The notes under the pieces: model-generated
What the model was told of the DNA's origin: nothing
What the model saw: the letters and a program-made list of their open reading frames with translations, nothing else
Database searches by the model: none
Translations under genes and position numbers: made by a program
Shown: positions 9,339 to 17,522 of the stretch, piece after piece
Layout: every line of letters starts with the position of its first letter
How positions within the stretch are numbered: the first letter of the stretch is position 1
Assembly: GCF_004341515.1 (NCBI RefSeq)
Contig: NZ_SLZF01000007.1
Span: 186,001 to 250,000 of the forward strand
Origin: Allobosea sp. BK604
GTDB taxonomy: Bacteria > Pseudomonadota > Alphaproteobacteria > Rhizobiales > Beijerinckiaceae
DNA length: 64,000 nt
Direction of reading: 5' to 3'

Positions 9339-10630
9339 ACCTTTGGTCCTGAAGCCCGGCCCGATGTCAGGCGGGTGTGAAAATCCTGTCCCGGCTGCAG
9401 ACGCTGCACAATCTGCGAAAGGTCAAGCCGCCCGGCCGGCTTGTCCCGTGTCGTGCCGCTGAAAACCGCGTCGTAATGACCCTCATGGCCGACTAGGGTG
9501 AGATCGGCCGGGCCGGGATTGGCGCAGGATTTCACGCAGCCGGAGACGTGGAGCTTGAGGCCCGCGGCGAGCAGCGGCGCCGCAGCTTCGGCCAGGGTGG
9601 CGGCATCGCGGCTGGCCCGCGTCTCGCCGCGCAGGCAGGCCGGCGCGCCGGCGCAGGCCTGTACCGAGAGGCGCGGATCCGTGTTTTGGGTGATCAGGCC
9701 GAGTTCGTCCGCGAGGCCGACGAGAGCCTGCGCTTGAATCCAGTCGAGGTCGACGAAGGCAAGGCCGCGCCAGGGCGAGAAGCGGATTGTCGTGCTGCCG
9801 CGCGCTTCGGCGGCTGCGCCGAGTTGCGCCAGCGTCGCCGCATCGGAACGGCCGAATGGCAGGCCGATCAGGACCGCGAAACAGGACGGGCCGAGGCTCG
9901 GAACTCCCGCGCGCTTCGGCGCAGGGCGTCGCGCCGGGGGCTGGGTTTCCGCGAGACCGCACTTGGCGATCATCCCGCTAAGCCCGGCCTCCGGCAGATC
10001 GCGCATGCGGCGGACCGCCGCGAAGGTGGGAAGTCCGGCTGCGAAGCCATGCAGCAACGATGCGACGATGTCGGGAACAGCGGCAGGGGCGGCCGGTCCC
10101 AGCCAGCGGCCACGCGGCGTGCCGATCGCGACTTTGCCGGAACCGATCGCGACGACCCGCAGATCGGCTGCGACATGATCGAGCGAAAGCGTCCCGCCGC
10201 CATCGACGACGATGCAGGTCTTGGCCGGGAGGCCGGGGATCGACCGGCTGCTGGCTTCGATGGCAGCCGCCAGCGCCGCGGCATCGATCAGGTCGCTCGG
10301 ATCGTGTCCGGCGAGCGGTGAAGTCAACGTCAGGCGCTGCGGGCCGTCACCTTCGGCTTCGTCGACCAGCCCTTCGCTCAGAAGCGCTTCGACCAGCGCC
10401 GGATGCGTTTCCGCGGTCACGCCGCGGAGCTGGAGATTGCCGCGCGCGGAAATCTCGACGAGGCCGTTACCGTGCTCCTGCGCCAACTCCGCGATCCGCC
10501 CGAGCTGGCGCGGCGAGAGCGCGTTGCCCGGCGGGTGCAGCCGTACCAGCCAGCCATCGCCGGTCTCCATCGGCCGGAGCGTGCTCGGACACCAGCCGCG
10601 GCGGAGTGCCTCCTTCGGCAGAGCGCTCAT
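9335..10630 (-). CDS. cobG: Precorrin-3B synthase CobG
   Basis: CobG is an oxygen-using mono-oxygenase of the nitrite/sulfite reductase superfamily that makes precorrin-3B. Its presence marks the aerobic cobalamin route. The 431-residue protein has the N-terminal RRGWCPSTLRPMETGDGWLV and SARGNLQLRGV. The 4Fe-4S/sirohaem-type cysteines are in CAGAPACLRGE and VSGCVKSCANPG near the C-terminus. The ATG at 10630 is used because it forms an ATGA overlap with the cobN stop. The longer in-frame start lies inside cobN. Confidence 0.92.
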   Translation of the reverse strand: MSALPKEALRRGWCPSTLRPMETGDGWLVRLHPPGNALSPRQLGRIAELAQEHGNGLVEISARGNLQLRGVTAETHPALVEALLSEGLVDEAEGDGPQRLTLTSPLAGHDPSDLIDAAALAAAIEASSRSIPGLPAKTCIVVDGGGTLSLDHVAADLRVVAIGSGKVAIGTPRGRWLGPAAPAAVPDIVASLLHGFAAGLPTFAAVRRMRDLPEAGLSGMIAKCGLAETQPPARRPAPKRAGVPSLGPSCFAVLIGLPFGRSDAATLAQLGAAAEARGSTTIRFSPWRGLAFVDLDWIQAQALVGLADELGLITQNTDPRLSVQACAGAPACLRGETRASRDAATLAEAAAPLLAAGLKLHVSGCVKSCANPGPADLTLVGHEGHYDAVFSGTTRDKPAGRLDLSQIVQRLQPGQDFHTRLTSGRASGPKV

Positions 10631-13600
10631 TCCGCCGCCTCCCGCCCCTGCAGGAAAGCCGCGACCGAGTTGCGCCGGCTCGTCCAGAAGCCGCGTCGCT
10701 CGGCCTCCGCGAGGCGGGAGCGGATCGAGGCGGCGGCCGGGGCATTGGCGGCTTCGAGCGCGGTCCACACGGTCGGATCGGCGCAATAGGCCTGGAATAC
10801 GGCATCGAACAGGGCCTGCGGCACGGCATCGGTGCTGGCGGCATAGACGAAGAGCGTGTCGACCGTCTCGGCCAGTTCGGCCGCGCCGCGCCAGCCATGC
10901 TTGAGCTGCCCCTCGATCCAGCGGGGATGGCAGATGCGGCCATGGACGATGCGCGAGATGTCCTCGGCGAGCGCGCGCGCTTTCGGCATCTCCGGCTTCG
11001 AGCTGTCGAGGCTGTAGAGCGCCGCCTGCGAGCCGAGGCTTTCAGCGGCTGCCGCGAAGCCGCCGATCACGTCGGCGGCGCTGGACGCTTCGAGGATGTC
11101 GCGGCCGGGTGTGTCGCTGACATGGACGAAGGCGTCGGCTTCGGAAATCCGCTGCGCGAAGCCGGCATCGGCCTGCGCCGTTCCCTCCGGCCCGCCATAG
11201 GCGTGGCTGCTGGCGGCCAGATACGCCTCCGCGAGATCGGCGCGACCTGCCCACTCCCCGTCGAGCGCGCGATCGGCCATGGCTGCGCCGTAGCGGCCGG
11301 GCGCAGCGCCGAAGATGCGGGCACCGGCTTCGCCGCGGCGACGTGCGGCGGATGGCTCGTTCCATTCGTCCGGCTCGTCGAGCGCCGCGACAGCGCGGGC
11401 GGCGGCATCGAGCAGGGCGATCTGGCCTGGAAACGTATCGCGGAAGGCGCCGGAGATGCGGACCGTCACGTCGGCACGGGGCTGGACGAGTTTTGGCTGC
11501 GGGATGATCGCGAAGCCGGTCACCCGCGTCGAGCCATGGTCCCAGAGCGGCTCGACGCCCATCAGCGCCAGCGCATGCGCGATATCCTCGCCGCCCGAGC
11601 GCAGCGTCGGCGAGGCCCAGAGATCCATGACGACGCGGCGGGGGTAATCGCCGTGATCCTGGAGATGGCGCTCGACCACCGCCTTCGCCGCCAGCGCGCC
11701 GAGCCTTGCCGCCGAGCGGGTCGGGATCGCGCGCGGGTCGAGCGTCGAGAGATTGCGGCCGGTCGGCAGCACATCGGCCTGCCCGCGATGTGGCGAGCCG
11801 GCCGGGCCGGGCGGGATGAAGCGGCCGTCGAGGGCACGCAGCAGGTTCCGGCGCTCGCTTTGCGAGGAGGCGGGATCGTGCCCGGCCTGCCCGAAGACGT
11901 GCAGCCCGTCGCGGAAGGGCAGCTCGGCGATGTCGCAGAGATGCGCGTCGAGCGCGGTCAGGGCGCTTGCCATGTCGAGCTCGGGCGCGACGCCGCAGGC
12001 CTGAGCCAGCCCGCTCGCCTCGGCCCGTTCGCGAATCTCGCGCGCGACCAGCTCGGCCCGACGCGGATCGAGCACCTGCGCCTGCGAGAATTCCTCGACG
12101 AGATCACGTAGCAGGCCAACCTCACCGGCCGCCTCCGCCTGCATGATCTGCGGCGGCAGATGGCCGAGCGTCACGGCCGAGAGGCGGCGCTTGGCCGGAG
12201 CGGCCTCGCCGGGATCGTCGACCACATAGGGATAGATCACCGGCAGGCTGCCGATGGCGAGCCGCGGCCAGCAGGCTGCCGAGAGCGCCACCGCCTTGCC
12301 CGGCAGCCACTCGGTCGTGCCATGCGTGCCGAGATGGATCAGCGCATCGATCCCGGCGATCTCGCGCAGGCCGAGATAGAAGGCGAGATAGGCGTGGCCG
12401 GGCGGGCAATCGGGATCGTGATAGCGCGCCTTGCGGTCGGGCGATGCGTCGCGCGGCGGCTGGAGCGCAATGGTCAGCTCGCCGGCGGTGACGGCGCGGA
12501 AGTGGAACGCATGCCCGTCGCAGGCGGGGTCGGCTTCGGGCGCGCCATGGCTGGCGATGAGGGTGTCGCGGGCGGCTTGCGGGATCGTGCCGAGCCAGGC
12601 GCGGTAGGTCGCGAGCGGGGTGGCGAAGGTGGCTGGGCCGCCGGTCAGGGCCTGCATCAGCTTCGAGCCCTCATCCTGCGTCTCGAAGGGCGGTTCAGGG
12701 CGCGCCGACTCGGCTTCCTGCCTCGTCATTGCGAGCGTTGCGAAGCAATCCAGATTCGTAGAGCTCGACGGCCCCTGGATTGCTTCGCTCCGCTCGCAAT
12801 GACGGCCGACATCGTAGCCCGCCTCGGCCAGCAGCTCGCGGATCGCCGCGACGCTCGCCGGCGTGTCGAGCCCGACGGCGAAGCCGGCCCGGCCGCCGCG
12901 CGCCGGGTAGTCGGACATGACGAGCGCCAGCCGGCGCTCGGCGGCGGGCTTGCGCGCCAGCGCGATCCAGCTCGTGGCGAGATCGGCCAATGCCGCGACG
13001 CCCTCCGCATCCGGTACGAGCCGGCGAATGGTCAAGCCGGTCGCTGCATCGCTTTCCTCCGCCTTGAACGCGACGGGGATCGCGCCCAACCGTCCGTCGA
13101 ACTCCGGCAGCGCCACCTGCATCGCGAGATCGACGCCGGAAAGCCCGCGCGGCGAGGCTTCCCAGGCCTCGCGCGGACTGCCGACCGGCACCGCCTGCAG
13201 GATCGGACAATCGGCGGCGTCGAGGACGAAGCCGGCGCCGTCGCGGGACGAGAAGGCGGTCGTGGTAACGATCGCGGCCGGTTTGCGGACGGAGATCAGG
13301 GCCGTGAGCTCGGCTGTGACGATCGGGTCCTTCAGGCTGGTCAGCGCGAGGACGAGCGGGGCAAGGCCACGTGCGGCGAGCGCGTCCGCGATGGCCGCGC
13401 CGAGGGCCGTGTCGCCGGCGCTGACCGCGGAGCGATAGACGAAGACAGGGACGAGCGAGCGAGCTGTGGGGAGGGCCGCAAGGGCGTCCTGCCAGGATCG
13501 GGGCCCGCCCTCGGTGCCAAGCGCGAAGAGTGGGGGCAGATGGACGGGGTGCAAGCGTTGACCGGAAGCGTCGCGCGACCCCTCATCCGTCCCGGCTCCG

Positions 13601-14184
13601 CCGGGCCACCTTCTCCCGCAAGGGGAGAAGGGCGAAGCGGCCGACGTGGTCCTCTTCTCCCCTTGGGGGAGAAGGTGCCGGCAGGTGGATGAGGGGTCGC
13701 GCGACGCTTCCAGGTAATCGTGGATCAGTGCCAGCAACCGCCTCATATTCTCCGCGCCGCCCCCGGCGAGGAAATAGCCCAGCAGCGTCTCGGCGAATTC
13801 CGGCGCAACCGTCCCATATTCCGCCAGCCGCGCATCCGTCCGGTCGTCGCCGGGCAGCACGGCGAGCGCCACGCCCTCGCGGCGGCATGCCTGCGCCAGC
13901 TGCTCGATGCCATAGCGCCAGTAATCGAGCCCGCCCAGGCAGCGCACCAGCACGAAACGGCTGCGCGCGGCGGTCTTCTCGACCAGCAGGTCGACCGAGA
14001 GCGGGTGCTTCAGCCACCGCAGCGAGGCGAGGCGCAGGCTCAGCCCGCCGGCGCCAGCCGCCGCCAGCGCCGAGAGATCGCTGTCCGAGAACGAGAGCAC
14101 CAGCACATCCCCCGGCGGCAGGGCGAGATCGACGGCGTCTTCGCCGTCGTCGAGCCTGATCTCGCTGGAGGGGAGGAGGTGCAT
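10627..14184 (-). CDS. cobN: Cobaltochelatase subunit CobN, with two in-frame palindromic insertions
   Basis: CobN is the large subunit of the ATP-dependent aerobic cobaltochelatase, working with CobS and CobT. The 1185-residue protein has family motifs such as HLGTHGTTEWLPGKAVALS, DALIH, YPYVVDDPGEA and, near the C-terminus, RIVHGRICHPRWIEGQLKHG. Two segments are foreign to the family. Residues about 159-207 are encoded by the palindromic element 13565-13710, and residues about 461-487 by the element 12724-12804. Both keep the frame open. Usual CobN length is around 1,250-1,280, so the native part is slightly short, mainly in the poorly conserved N-terminal third. Function is likely retained, but the effect of the inserts is not known. 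Confidence 0.93.
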   Translation of the reverse strand: MHLLPSSEIRLDDGEDAVDLALPPGDVLVLSFSDSDLSALAAAGAGGLSLRLASLRWLKHPLSVDLLVEKTAARSRFVLVRCLGGLDYWRYGIEQLAQACRREGVALAVLPGDDRTDARLAEYGTVAPEFAETLLGYFLAGGGAENMRRLLALIHDYLEASRDPSSTCRHLLPQGEKRTTSAASPFSPCGRRWPGGAGTDEGSRDASGQRLHPVHLPPLFALGTEGGPRSWQDALAALPTARSLVPVFVYRSAVSAGDTALGAAIADALAARGLAPLVLALTSLKDPIVTAELTALISVRKPAAIVTTTAFSSRDGAGFVLDAADCPILQAVPVGSPREAWEASPRGLSGVDLAMQVALPEFDGRLGAIPVAFKAEESDAATGLTIRRLVPDAEGVAALADLATSWIALARKPAAERRLALVMSDYPARGGRAGFAVGLDTPASVAAIRELLAEAGYDVGRHCERSEAIQGPSSSTNLDCFATLAMTRQEAESARPEPPFETQDEGSKLMQALTGGPATFATPLATYRAWLGTIPQAARDTLIASHGAPEADPACDGHAFHFRAVTAGELTIALQPPRDASPDRKARYHDPDCPPGHAYLAFYLGLREIAGIDALIHLGTHGTTEWLPGKAVALSAACWPRLAIGSLPVIYPYVVDDPGEAAPAKRRLSAVTLGHLPPQIMQAEAAGEVGLLRDLVEEFSQAQVLDPRRAELVAREIRERAEASGLAQACGVAPELDMASALTALDAHLCDIAELPFRDGLHVFGQAGHDPASSQSERRNLLRALDGRFIPPGPAGSPHRGQADVLPTGRNLSTLDPRAIPTRSAARLGALAAKAVVERHLQDHGDYPRRVVMDLWASPTLRSGGEDIAHALALMGVEPLWDHGSTRVTGFAIIPQPKLVQPRADVTVRISGAFRDTFPGQIALLDAAARAVAALDEPDEWNEPSAARRRGEAGARIFGAAPGRYGAAMADRALDGEWAGRADLAEAYLAASSHAYGGPEGTAQADAGFAQRISEADAFVHVSDTPGRDILEASSAADVIGGFAAAAESLGSQAALYSLDSSKPEMPKARALAEDISRIVHGRICHPRWIEGQLKHGWRGAAELAETVDTLFVYAASTDAVPQALFDAVFQAYCADPTVWTALEAANAPAAASIRSRLAEAERRGFWTSRRNSVAAFLQGREAAE
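12724..12804. repeat. Palindromic repeat (CGTCATTGCGAGC family) in frame within cobN
   Basis: Arms at 12724-12753 and 12775-12804 are inverted repeats matching at 28 of 30 positions, starting with cgtcattgcgag and ending with gaagcaatccag. Read on the minus strand, the element gives a peptide containing HCERSEAIQ and DCFATLAMT. Related copies are at 16848-16972 and, as a half-site, at 28654-28673, so it is a dispersed element and not native cobN. Confidence 0.88.
13565..13710. repeat. 146-bp palindromic repeat in frame within cobN
   Basis: Perfect 24-base inverted arms lie at 13565-13588 and 13687-13710 (gaagcgtcgcgcgacccctc and on). The interior contains two more short hairpins built from ccttctcccgcaaggggaga and its partner. 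The same family lies upstream of scoA at about 302-454. On the minus strand it is translated as residues about 159-207 of CobN (for example CRHLLPQGEK and SPFSPCGRRWPG). Confidence 0.9.
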
Positions 14185-14190
14185 GCCGGA

Positions 14191-15237
14191 TCAGTCCGCG
14201 AGCGCGGCCTCTACGGCGGCGCGATCGAAGCCCTTCAGGCCGATCACCACCAGGCGCGCGTCGCGCTTCTCCTCCGCGCCCCAGGCCCGGTCGTAATGAT
14301 GCCCGACGCGCCGGCCGACGCCCTGCACGACGAGCCGCATCGGCTTGCCGGGAATGCCGGCAAAGCCCTTCAGCCGCAGCACGCCCTCGGCCTCGGCCGC
14401 CCTGGCGACGCGCGCCGTCAGCTCCTCCGGCGTCGCGACATCAGGCAGCGGCAGCGAGATCGAGTCGAAATCGTCGTGGTCGTGATCCTCGCCCTCGCCA
14501 TGATGCGAAGGACGCGCGGCGAGATCGCTCTCGGCGGCAGCGCCGAGGCCGACGATCAGCGCCGGCTCGACCTTGCCATGCGCGGTCTCGACGATCTTGA
14601 TCGCCTTGGGCAGGTGCTCGGCGATCTCGGCCTTGACCCGCTCGCGGCCGGCGGCGTCGACGAGGTCGCTCTTGTTGAGCAGGATCAGGTCGGCGCAGAG
14701 GATCTGGTCCTCGAAGACCTCCTCCAGCGGGTTGTCGTGATCGACCGAGGCGTCCTCGGCACGCAGCGTGGCGAGCGCCTCGGGATCATCCGCGAACTGG
14801 CCTTCGGCCACCGCCGGGCCGTCGACCACGGCGATGACGCCGTCGACTGTGACGCGCGCGCGGATCGCCGGCCAGTTGAAGGCCGAGACCAGCGGCTTCG
14901 GCAGGGCGAGGCCGGAGGTCTCGATCAGGATGTGCTCGGGCGGGTTCGGCCGGTTCAGCAGCTTTTCCAGCGCCGGCACGAAATCATCGGCGACGGTGCA
15001 GCAGATGCAGCCGTTGGGCAGCTCGACGATGTCCTCGGCCGTGCAGCCGGAGATGCCGCAGCCCGCGATAAAGGAGCCGTCGAAGCCGAGATCGCCGAAC
15101 TCGTTGACGAGCACGGCGAGGCGCTTGCCCTCGGCATTCTCCAGAAGGTGGCGGACGAGCGTGGTCTTTCCGGCGCCGAGGAAGCCGGTGATGATCGTGC
15201 AGGGCACCTTGCCCAATGACGGGGTGGGAGCGTTCAT
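14191..15237 (-). CDS. cobW: Cobalamin biosynthesis GTPase/metallochaperone CobW
   Basis: CobW is a G3E-family P-loop GTPase thought to deliver cobalt to the cobaltochelatase. The 348-residue protein has Walker A GFLGAGKTT (about residues 18-26), the metal-binding CxCC motif in NGCICCTV, and a GTP-specificity LNKSDLVD. A His/Asp-rich stretch, HHGEGEDHDHDD, near residue 245 is a likely metal-binding linker. The C-terminal CobW domain follows. It sits 6 bases before cobN and 3 bases after the DUF1636 gene, consistent with cobalt handling. Other G3E members serve zinc, but this context fixes the assignment. Confidence 0.94.
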   Translation of the reverse strand: MNAPTPSLGKVPCTIITGFLGAGKTTLVRHLLENAEGKRLAVLVNEFGDLGFDGSFIAGCGISGCTAEDIVELPNGCICCTVADDFVPALEKLLNRPNPPEHILIETSGLALPKPLVSAFNWPAIRARVTVDGVIAVVDGPAVAEGQFADDPEALATLRAEDASVDHDNPLEEVFEDQILCADLILLNKSDLVDAAGRERVKAEIAEHLPKAIKIVETAHGKVEPALIVGLGAAAESDLAARPSHHGEGEDHDHDDFDSISLPLPDVATPEELTARVARAAEAEGVLRLKGFAGIPGKPMRLVVQGVGRRVGHHYDRAWGAEEKRDARLVVIGLKGFDRAAVEAALAD

Positions 15238-15240
15238 GGC

Positions 15241-15633
15241 TTATCCTTGCTGTGGCGCGGCCGGCAGGGGTGGCACGCGCGCGACCACGCCCTTGCGGAA
15301 CGAGGCCGGTCTGTCCTTCCAGGCGACGATGCCGTTCGTGCTCGCGGCGTAATGCGTCGCGGCGCTGACGATCTCGTCGGGGTGAGTGGCGCTGTCGAGA
15401 TCGCCGATCAGGTAGGTCCATTTGCCACCTGCCGCGAAGGCGACGGTGCAGGGCCGGTTGCAGACGGCGAGGCAATCGACGGGCTCGACCGGGATTGTGC
15501 TGCCTGCCGATGCGATGCGCTGGCGCAAGGCCTCTGCGAGCTCGGGTCCCGGCTTGTCAAAGCCCTCGGGGAGGTCGGCCCGCGGGCGCTGGCAGGCGAC
15601 GCAGACGAAGATCGTGAGGTCGCCCTCCGACAT
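15241..15633 (-). CDS. DUF1636 family cysteine-rich protein in the cobalt operon
   Basis: The 130-residue protein resembles DUF1636 (predicted metal-binding). It has CVAC near residue 11 and a CLAVCNRPC cluster near residue 54, recalling thioredoxin-like 2Fe-2S ferredoxin folds. Then come a conserved KWTYLIGDLD and HPDEIV. ATG 15633 is chosen because it opens on this conserved sequence. The in-frame extension upstream is antisense to cbtA. It lies between cbtA and cobW, behind the cobalamin riboswitch. A role in cobalt handling or electron transfer to CobG is an inference. No function is established from the sequence. Confidence 0.82.
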   Translation of the reverse strand: MSEGDLTIFVCVACQRPRADLPEGFDKPGPELAEALRQRIASAGSTIPVEPVDCLAVCNRPCTVAFAAGGKWTYLIGDLDSATHPDEIVSAATHYAASTNGIVAWKDRPASFRKGVVARVPPLPAAPQQG

Positions 15634-15662
15634 GTCCGGTTCCTTAGCGTTCGGCCTGAAAC

Positions 15663-16406
15663 TCAGGCCGTAGCGGGTGCAGCGGCTGCGCGGCGGCTCA
15701 TCCAGGGCCAGAGCACGCCGACCGCGAAGCCGGTGACCAGCCAGAGCGCGGCCTGGATGCCAAGCGAGAGTGCGGTGAAATGCGCCGCGATCTCGGCCGG
15801 GACCTTGCTCTCGGGAGCGGCCGGATGCGGCGCGCCGATGACATGCGGAGCGAGTATCGCCAGCACGGCGAGCGCCCGCAGCCAGGGCGCTTCCATGCGC
15901 AGGAAGACGAAGAGCCCGCCCGCCGTGACGAGCGCGGTGGCGATCCACCAGATTTGCCGGTGCACCAGTTCGGCCGCGGCGCTGCCGGGTAGTTCCGGCG
16001 CCAGCCCCGCCGCGGGCACGAGCCCAAAGGCGAGGAAGCCGCAGGCGGCCCAGGCCAGCGCGGTGCGATCGTCGATCCGGTCGCCGGCCGCAATCATGCC
16101 GCCGAGCAGCAGCGCGGCGAAGCCGATCGCGGTCGCGATGGTGACGAGCGTGGTGAGGGCGGTGCGCTGGAACCCGTCTTCCGGCTTCCATTCAGGATGC
16201 TCGCCGCCCTCATGGCCGCTATGGGCGAGGACAACCTTCGCATCGCCGGAGAAGGCCGCCTGCTGCGCCTCGAGCGCACGCATGGCTGTCTCGAAGGTCT
16301 CTGCCTTGAGAATCAGCGGGGTGGTGGTGACGTGCTGGAGTGCGCCGATCAACAGCCCAGCCAGAAGCCCGGCCAGAAGACTGACCGTGAGAACACGATT
16401 GACCAT
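15663..16406 (-). CDS. cbtA: Cobalt transporter subunit CbtA
   Basis: This 247-residue inner-membrane protein matches CbtA, the main subunit of a predicted cobalt transporter found downstream of B12 riboswitches. It has about five hydrophobic segments. The first is at residues 5-27 (LLAGLLAGLLIGALQHV), followed by a long loop with HSGHEGGEHPEW that could bind metal. Others are near residues 85-105, 120-135, 155-170 and 210-230. It is preceded by cbtB at a 12-base spacing. Confidence 0.9.
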   Translation of the reverse strand: MVNRVLTVSLLAGLLAGLLIGALQHVTTTPLILKAETFETAMRALEAQQAAFSGDAKVVLAHSGHEGGEHPEWKPEDGFQRTALTTLVTIATAIGFAALLLGGMIAAGDRIDDRTALAWAACGFLAFGLVPAAGLAPELPGSAAAELVHRQIWWIATALVTAGGLFVFLRMEAPWLRALAVLAILAPHVIGAPHPAAPESKVPAEIAAHFTALSLGIQAALWLVTGFAVGVLWPWMSRRAAAAPATA

Positions 16407-16418
16407 GATGCTTTTCCC

Positions 16419-16598
16419 TCAGTGGCAGGGAAAGGCGAGGGTGTGGCGCGTGTCGTGAGCGGCGTTGTGGACGCTGGTCGAGTGGGCGAAACCGACCGTG
16501 AAGACCAGCACCGAGCCGAGCACGAGTGCCGCGGCAGCGGCCTTCACCCGTTCGGAAACGCTGGCCTGGCTCGAAATCGAAGCCGTATTCGTGTTCAT
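16419..16598 (-). CDS. cbtB: Cobalt transporter subunit CbtB
   Basis: The 59-residue CbtB has one membrane segment (about residues 23-42, LVLGSVLVFTVGFAHS). Its conserved C-terminal His/Cys-containing tail, HNAAHDTRHTLAFPCH, is thought to bind cobalt. ATG 16598 is supported by AAGGAGAC about 8 bases upstream. A longer frame upstream runs into the riboswitch and is not used. It is the first gene of the operon, 54 bases after the riboswitch. Confidence 0.9.
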   Translation of the reverse strand: MNTNTASISSQASVSERVKAAAAALVLGSVLVFTVGFAHSTSVHNAAHDTRHTLAFPCH

Positions 16599-16651
16599 CG
16601 TCGTCTCCTTGGCCACCCCACCGGCGGCCGATTGGATTGCAGCACTAGGAC

Positions 16652-16805
16652 GGCAGGTCTCCTGGCTCGCGGGTCCCAATCTCGTGCCGCCTTCCCGGTG
16701 TCACCCAGTGGCCGATGGCGCGAAACTCGCCGCTTACAGTTGCGGGGGCAGCCGCGGTATCGCACCGCGTTCCCTTTTCACCTCGTTGCCGAGGCACCGT
16801 CGGGA
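16652..16805 (-). promoter_or_regulatory. Cobalamin (AdoCbl) riboswitch upstream of cbtB
   Basis: On the minus strand the sequence shows the class hallmarks in order. A GGTGCC-containing 5' part is followed by GTGAAAAGGGAACGCGGTG. Next are GCTGCCCCCGCAACTGTAAG, GCCACTGGGTGACACCGG and GAAGGCGGC, and finally GAGCCAGGAGACCTGCC. It lies just before cbtB, so coenzyme B12 would be expected to repress the whole cbtB-to-cobJ operon, probably through translation initiation or a terminator. The off-state structure was not resolved by eye. Confidence 0.95.
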
Positions 16806-16847
16806 TGATCATTAGCCATCTGTGTGGCGCTGTGCAATGCAGTGCGC

Positions 16848-16972
16848 CGTCATTGCGAGCACCCGGGTCTTGCCTTCGGCAAGCCCGGGTACAGGCTCCG
16901 TGAAGCAATCCAAGGGGGCTTGGCGCCCGGTCCACCTGGATTGCTTCGTCGCTGGGCTCCTCGCAATGACGC
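16848..16972. repeat. Palindromic repeat (CGTCATTGCGAGC family) between riboswitch and cobP
   Basis: A left arm beginning cgtcattgcgagc, with gaagcaatccaagg further in, is mirrored by cctggattgcttcg and ctcgcaatgacg on the right. An inner hairpin acccgggtcttgcc / ggcaagcccgggt is inserted in the left half. It is related to the element in cobN. It occupies most of the divergent gap before cobP, so any cobP promoter must be within or beside it. Confidence 0.85.
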
Positions 16973-16996
16973 ATTTTCGCTTTAAAGGCCCCTGTC

Positions 16997-17515
16997 GTGG
17001 CGACGATTCTTCCTGCTCTTACCCTCGTTCTCGGCGGCGCCCGCTCGGGCAAGAGCCGGCATGCCGAGGCGCTGATCGAGGCCCTGCCGCCGCCCTGGAC
17101 CTATGTCGCGACGGCGCAGGCCTATGACGAGGAGATGGAGGCGCGGATTTCCGAGCACCGCGCCCGGCGCTCGGACAACTGGATGACTGTCGATGCGCCG
17201 CTCGCCTTGCCTGAGGCGATTCGCGGGGTCCCGGCTGGCCGGGCGGTTCTCGTGGATTGCCTGACGCTCTGGCTGACCAACCTGATCCTGGCCGAGCGCG
17301 ACATCGTGGCCGCGAGTGCGGACCTGATCGCGGCCTGCGCGGTGGCCTCAGGCCCGATCGTGCTGGTCTCGAACGAGGTCGGGCTCGGCATCGTGCCGGA
17401 GAATGCGCTCGCCAGACGCTTCCGTGACGAGGCCGGACGGCTGCATCAGCAGCTTGCGGCAAAGGCCGACCGCGTGATCCTCATGGTCGCCGGGCTGCCG
17501 ATGCAGGTGAAGTGA
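16997..17515 (+). CDS. cobP: Adenosylcobinamide kinase / adenosylcobinamide-phosphate guanylyltransferase CobP
   Basis: This bifunctional enzyme (CobU in enteric bacteria) phosphorylates adenosylcobinamide and then adds GMP. The 172-residue protein has the P-loop LVLGGARSGKSRHAE near the N-terminus, a conserved TYVATAQAYDEEM and EHRARRSDNW with the guanylylated histidine. LVDCLTLWLTNL and VSNEVGLGIVPENALAR follow. Translation starts at GTG 16997, with AAAGG 8 bases upstream. cobO follows after 7 bases. Confidence 0.94.
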   Translation: MATILPALTLVLGGARSGKSRHAEALIEALPPPWTYVATAQAYDEEMEARISEHRARRSDNWMTVDAPLALPEAIRGVPAGRAVLVDCLTLWLTNLILAERDIVAASADLIAACAVASGPIVLVSNEVGLGIVPENALARRFRDEAGRLHQQLAAKADRVILMVAGLPMQVK

Positions 17516-17522
17516 GGACATC

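Noticed and set aside
12724-13710. cobN as a pseudogene broken by repeats
   Set aside because: The frame is open throughout and conserved motifs before and after both inserts are intact.
15634-16191. N-terminal extension of the DUF1636 gene
   Set aside because: It overlaps cbtA out of frame and is Arg-rich. The conserved domain starts at 15633.
16848-16972. CRISPR array or rho-independent terminator
   Set aside because: It is a single inverted element with no spaced direct repeats. It is a member of the dispersed palindrome family.
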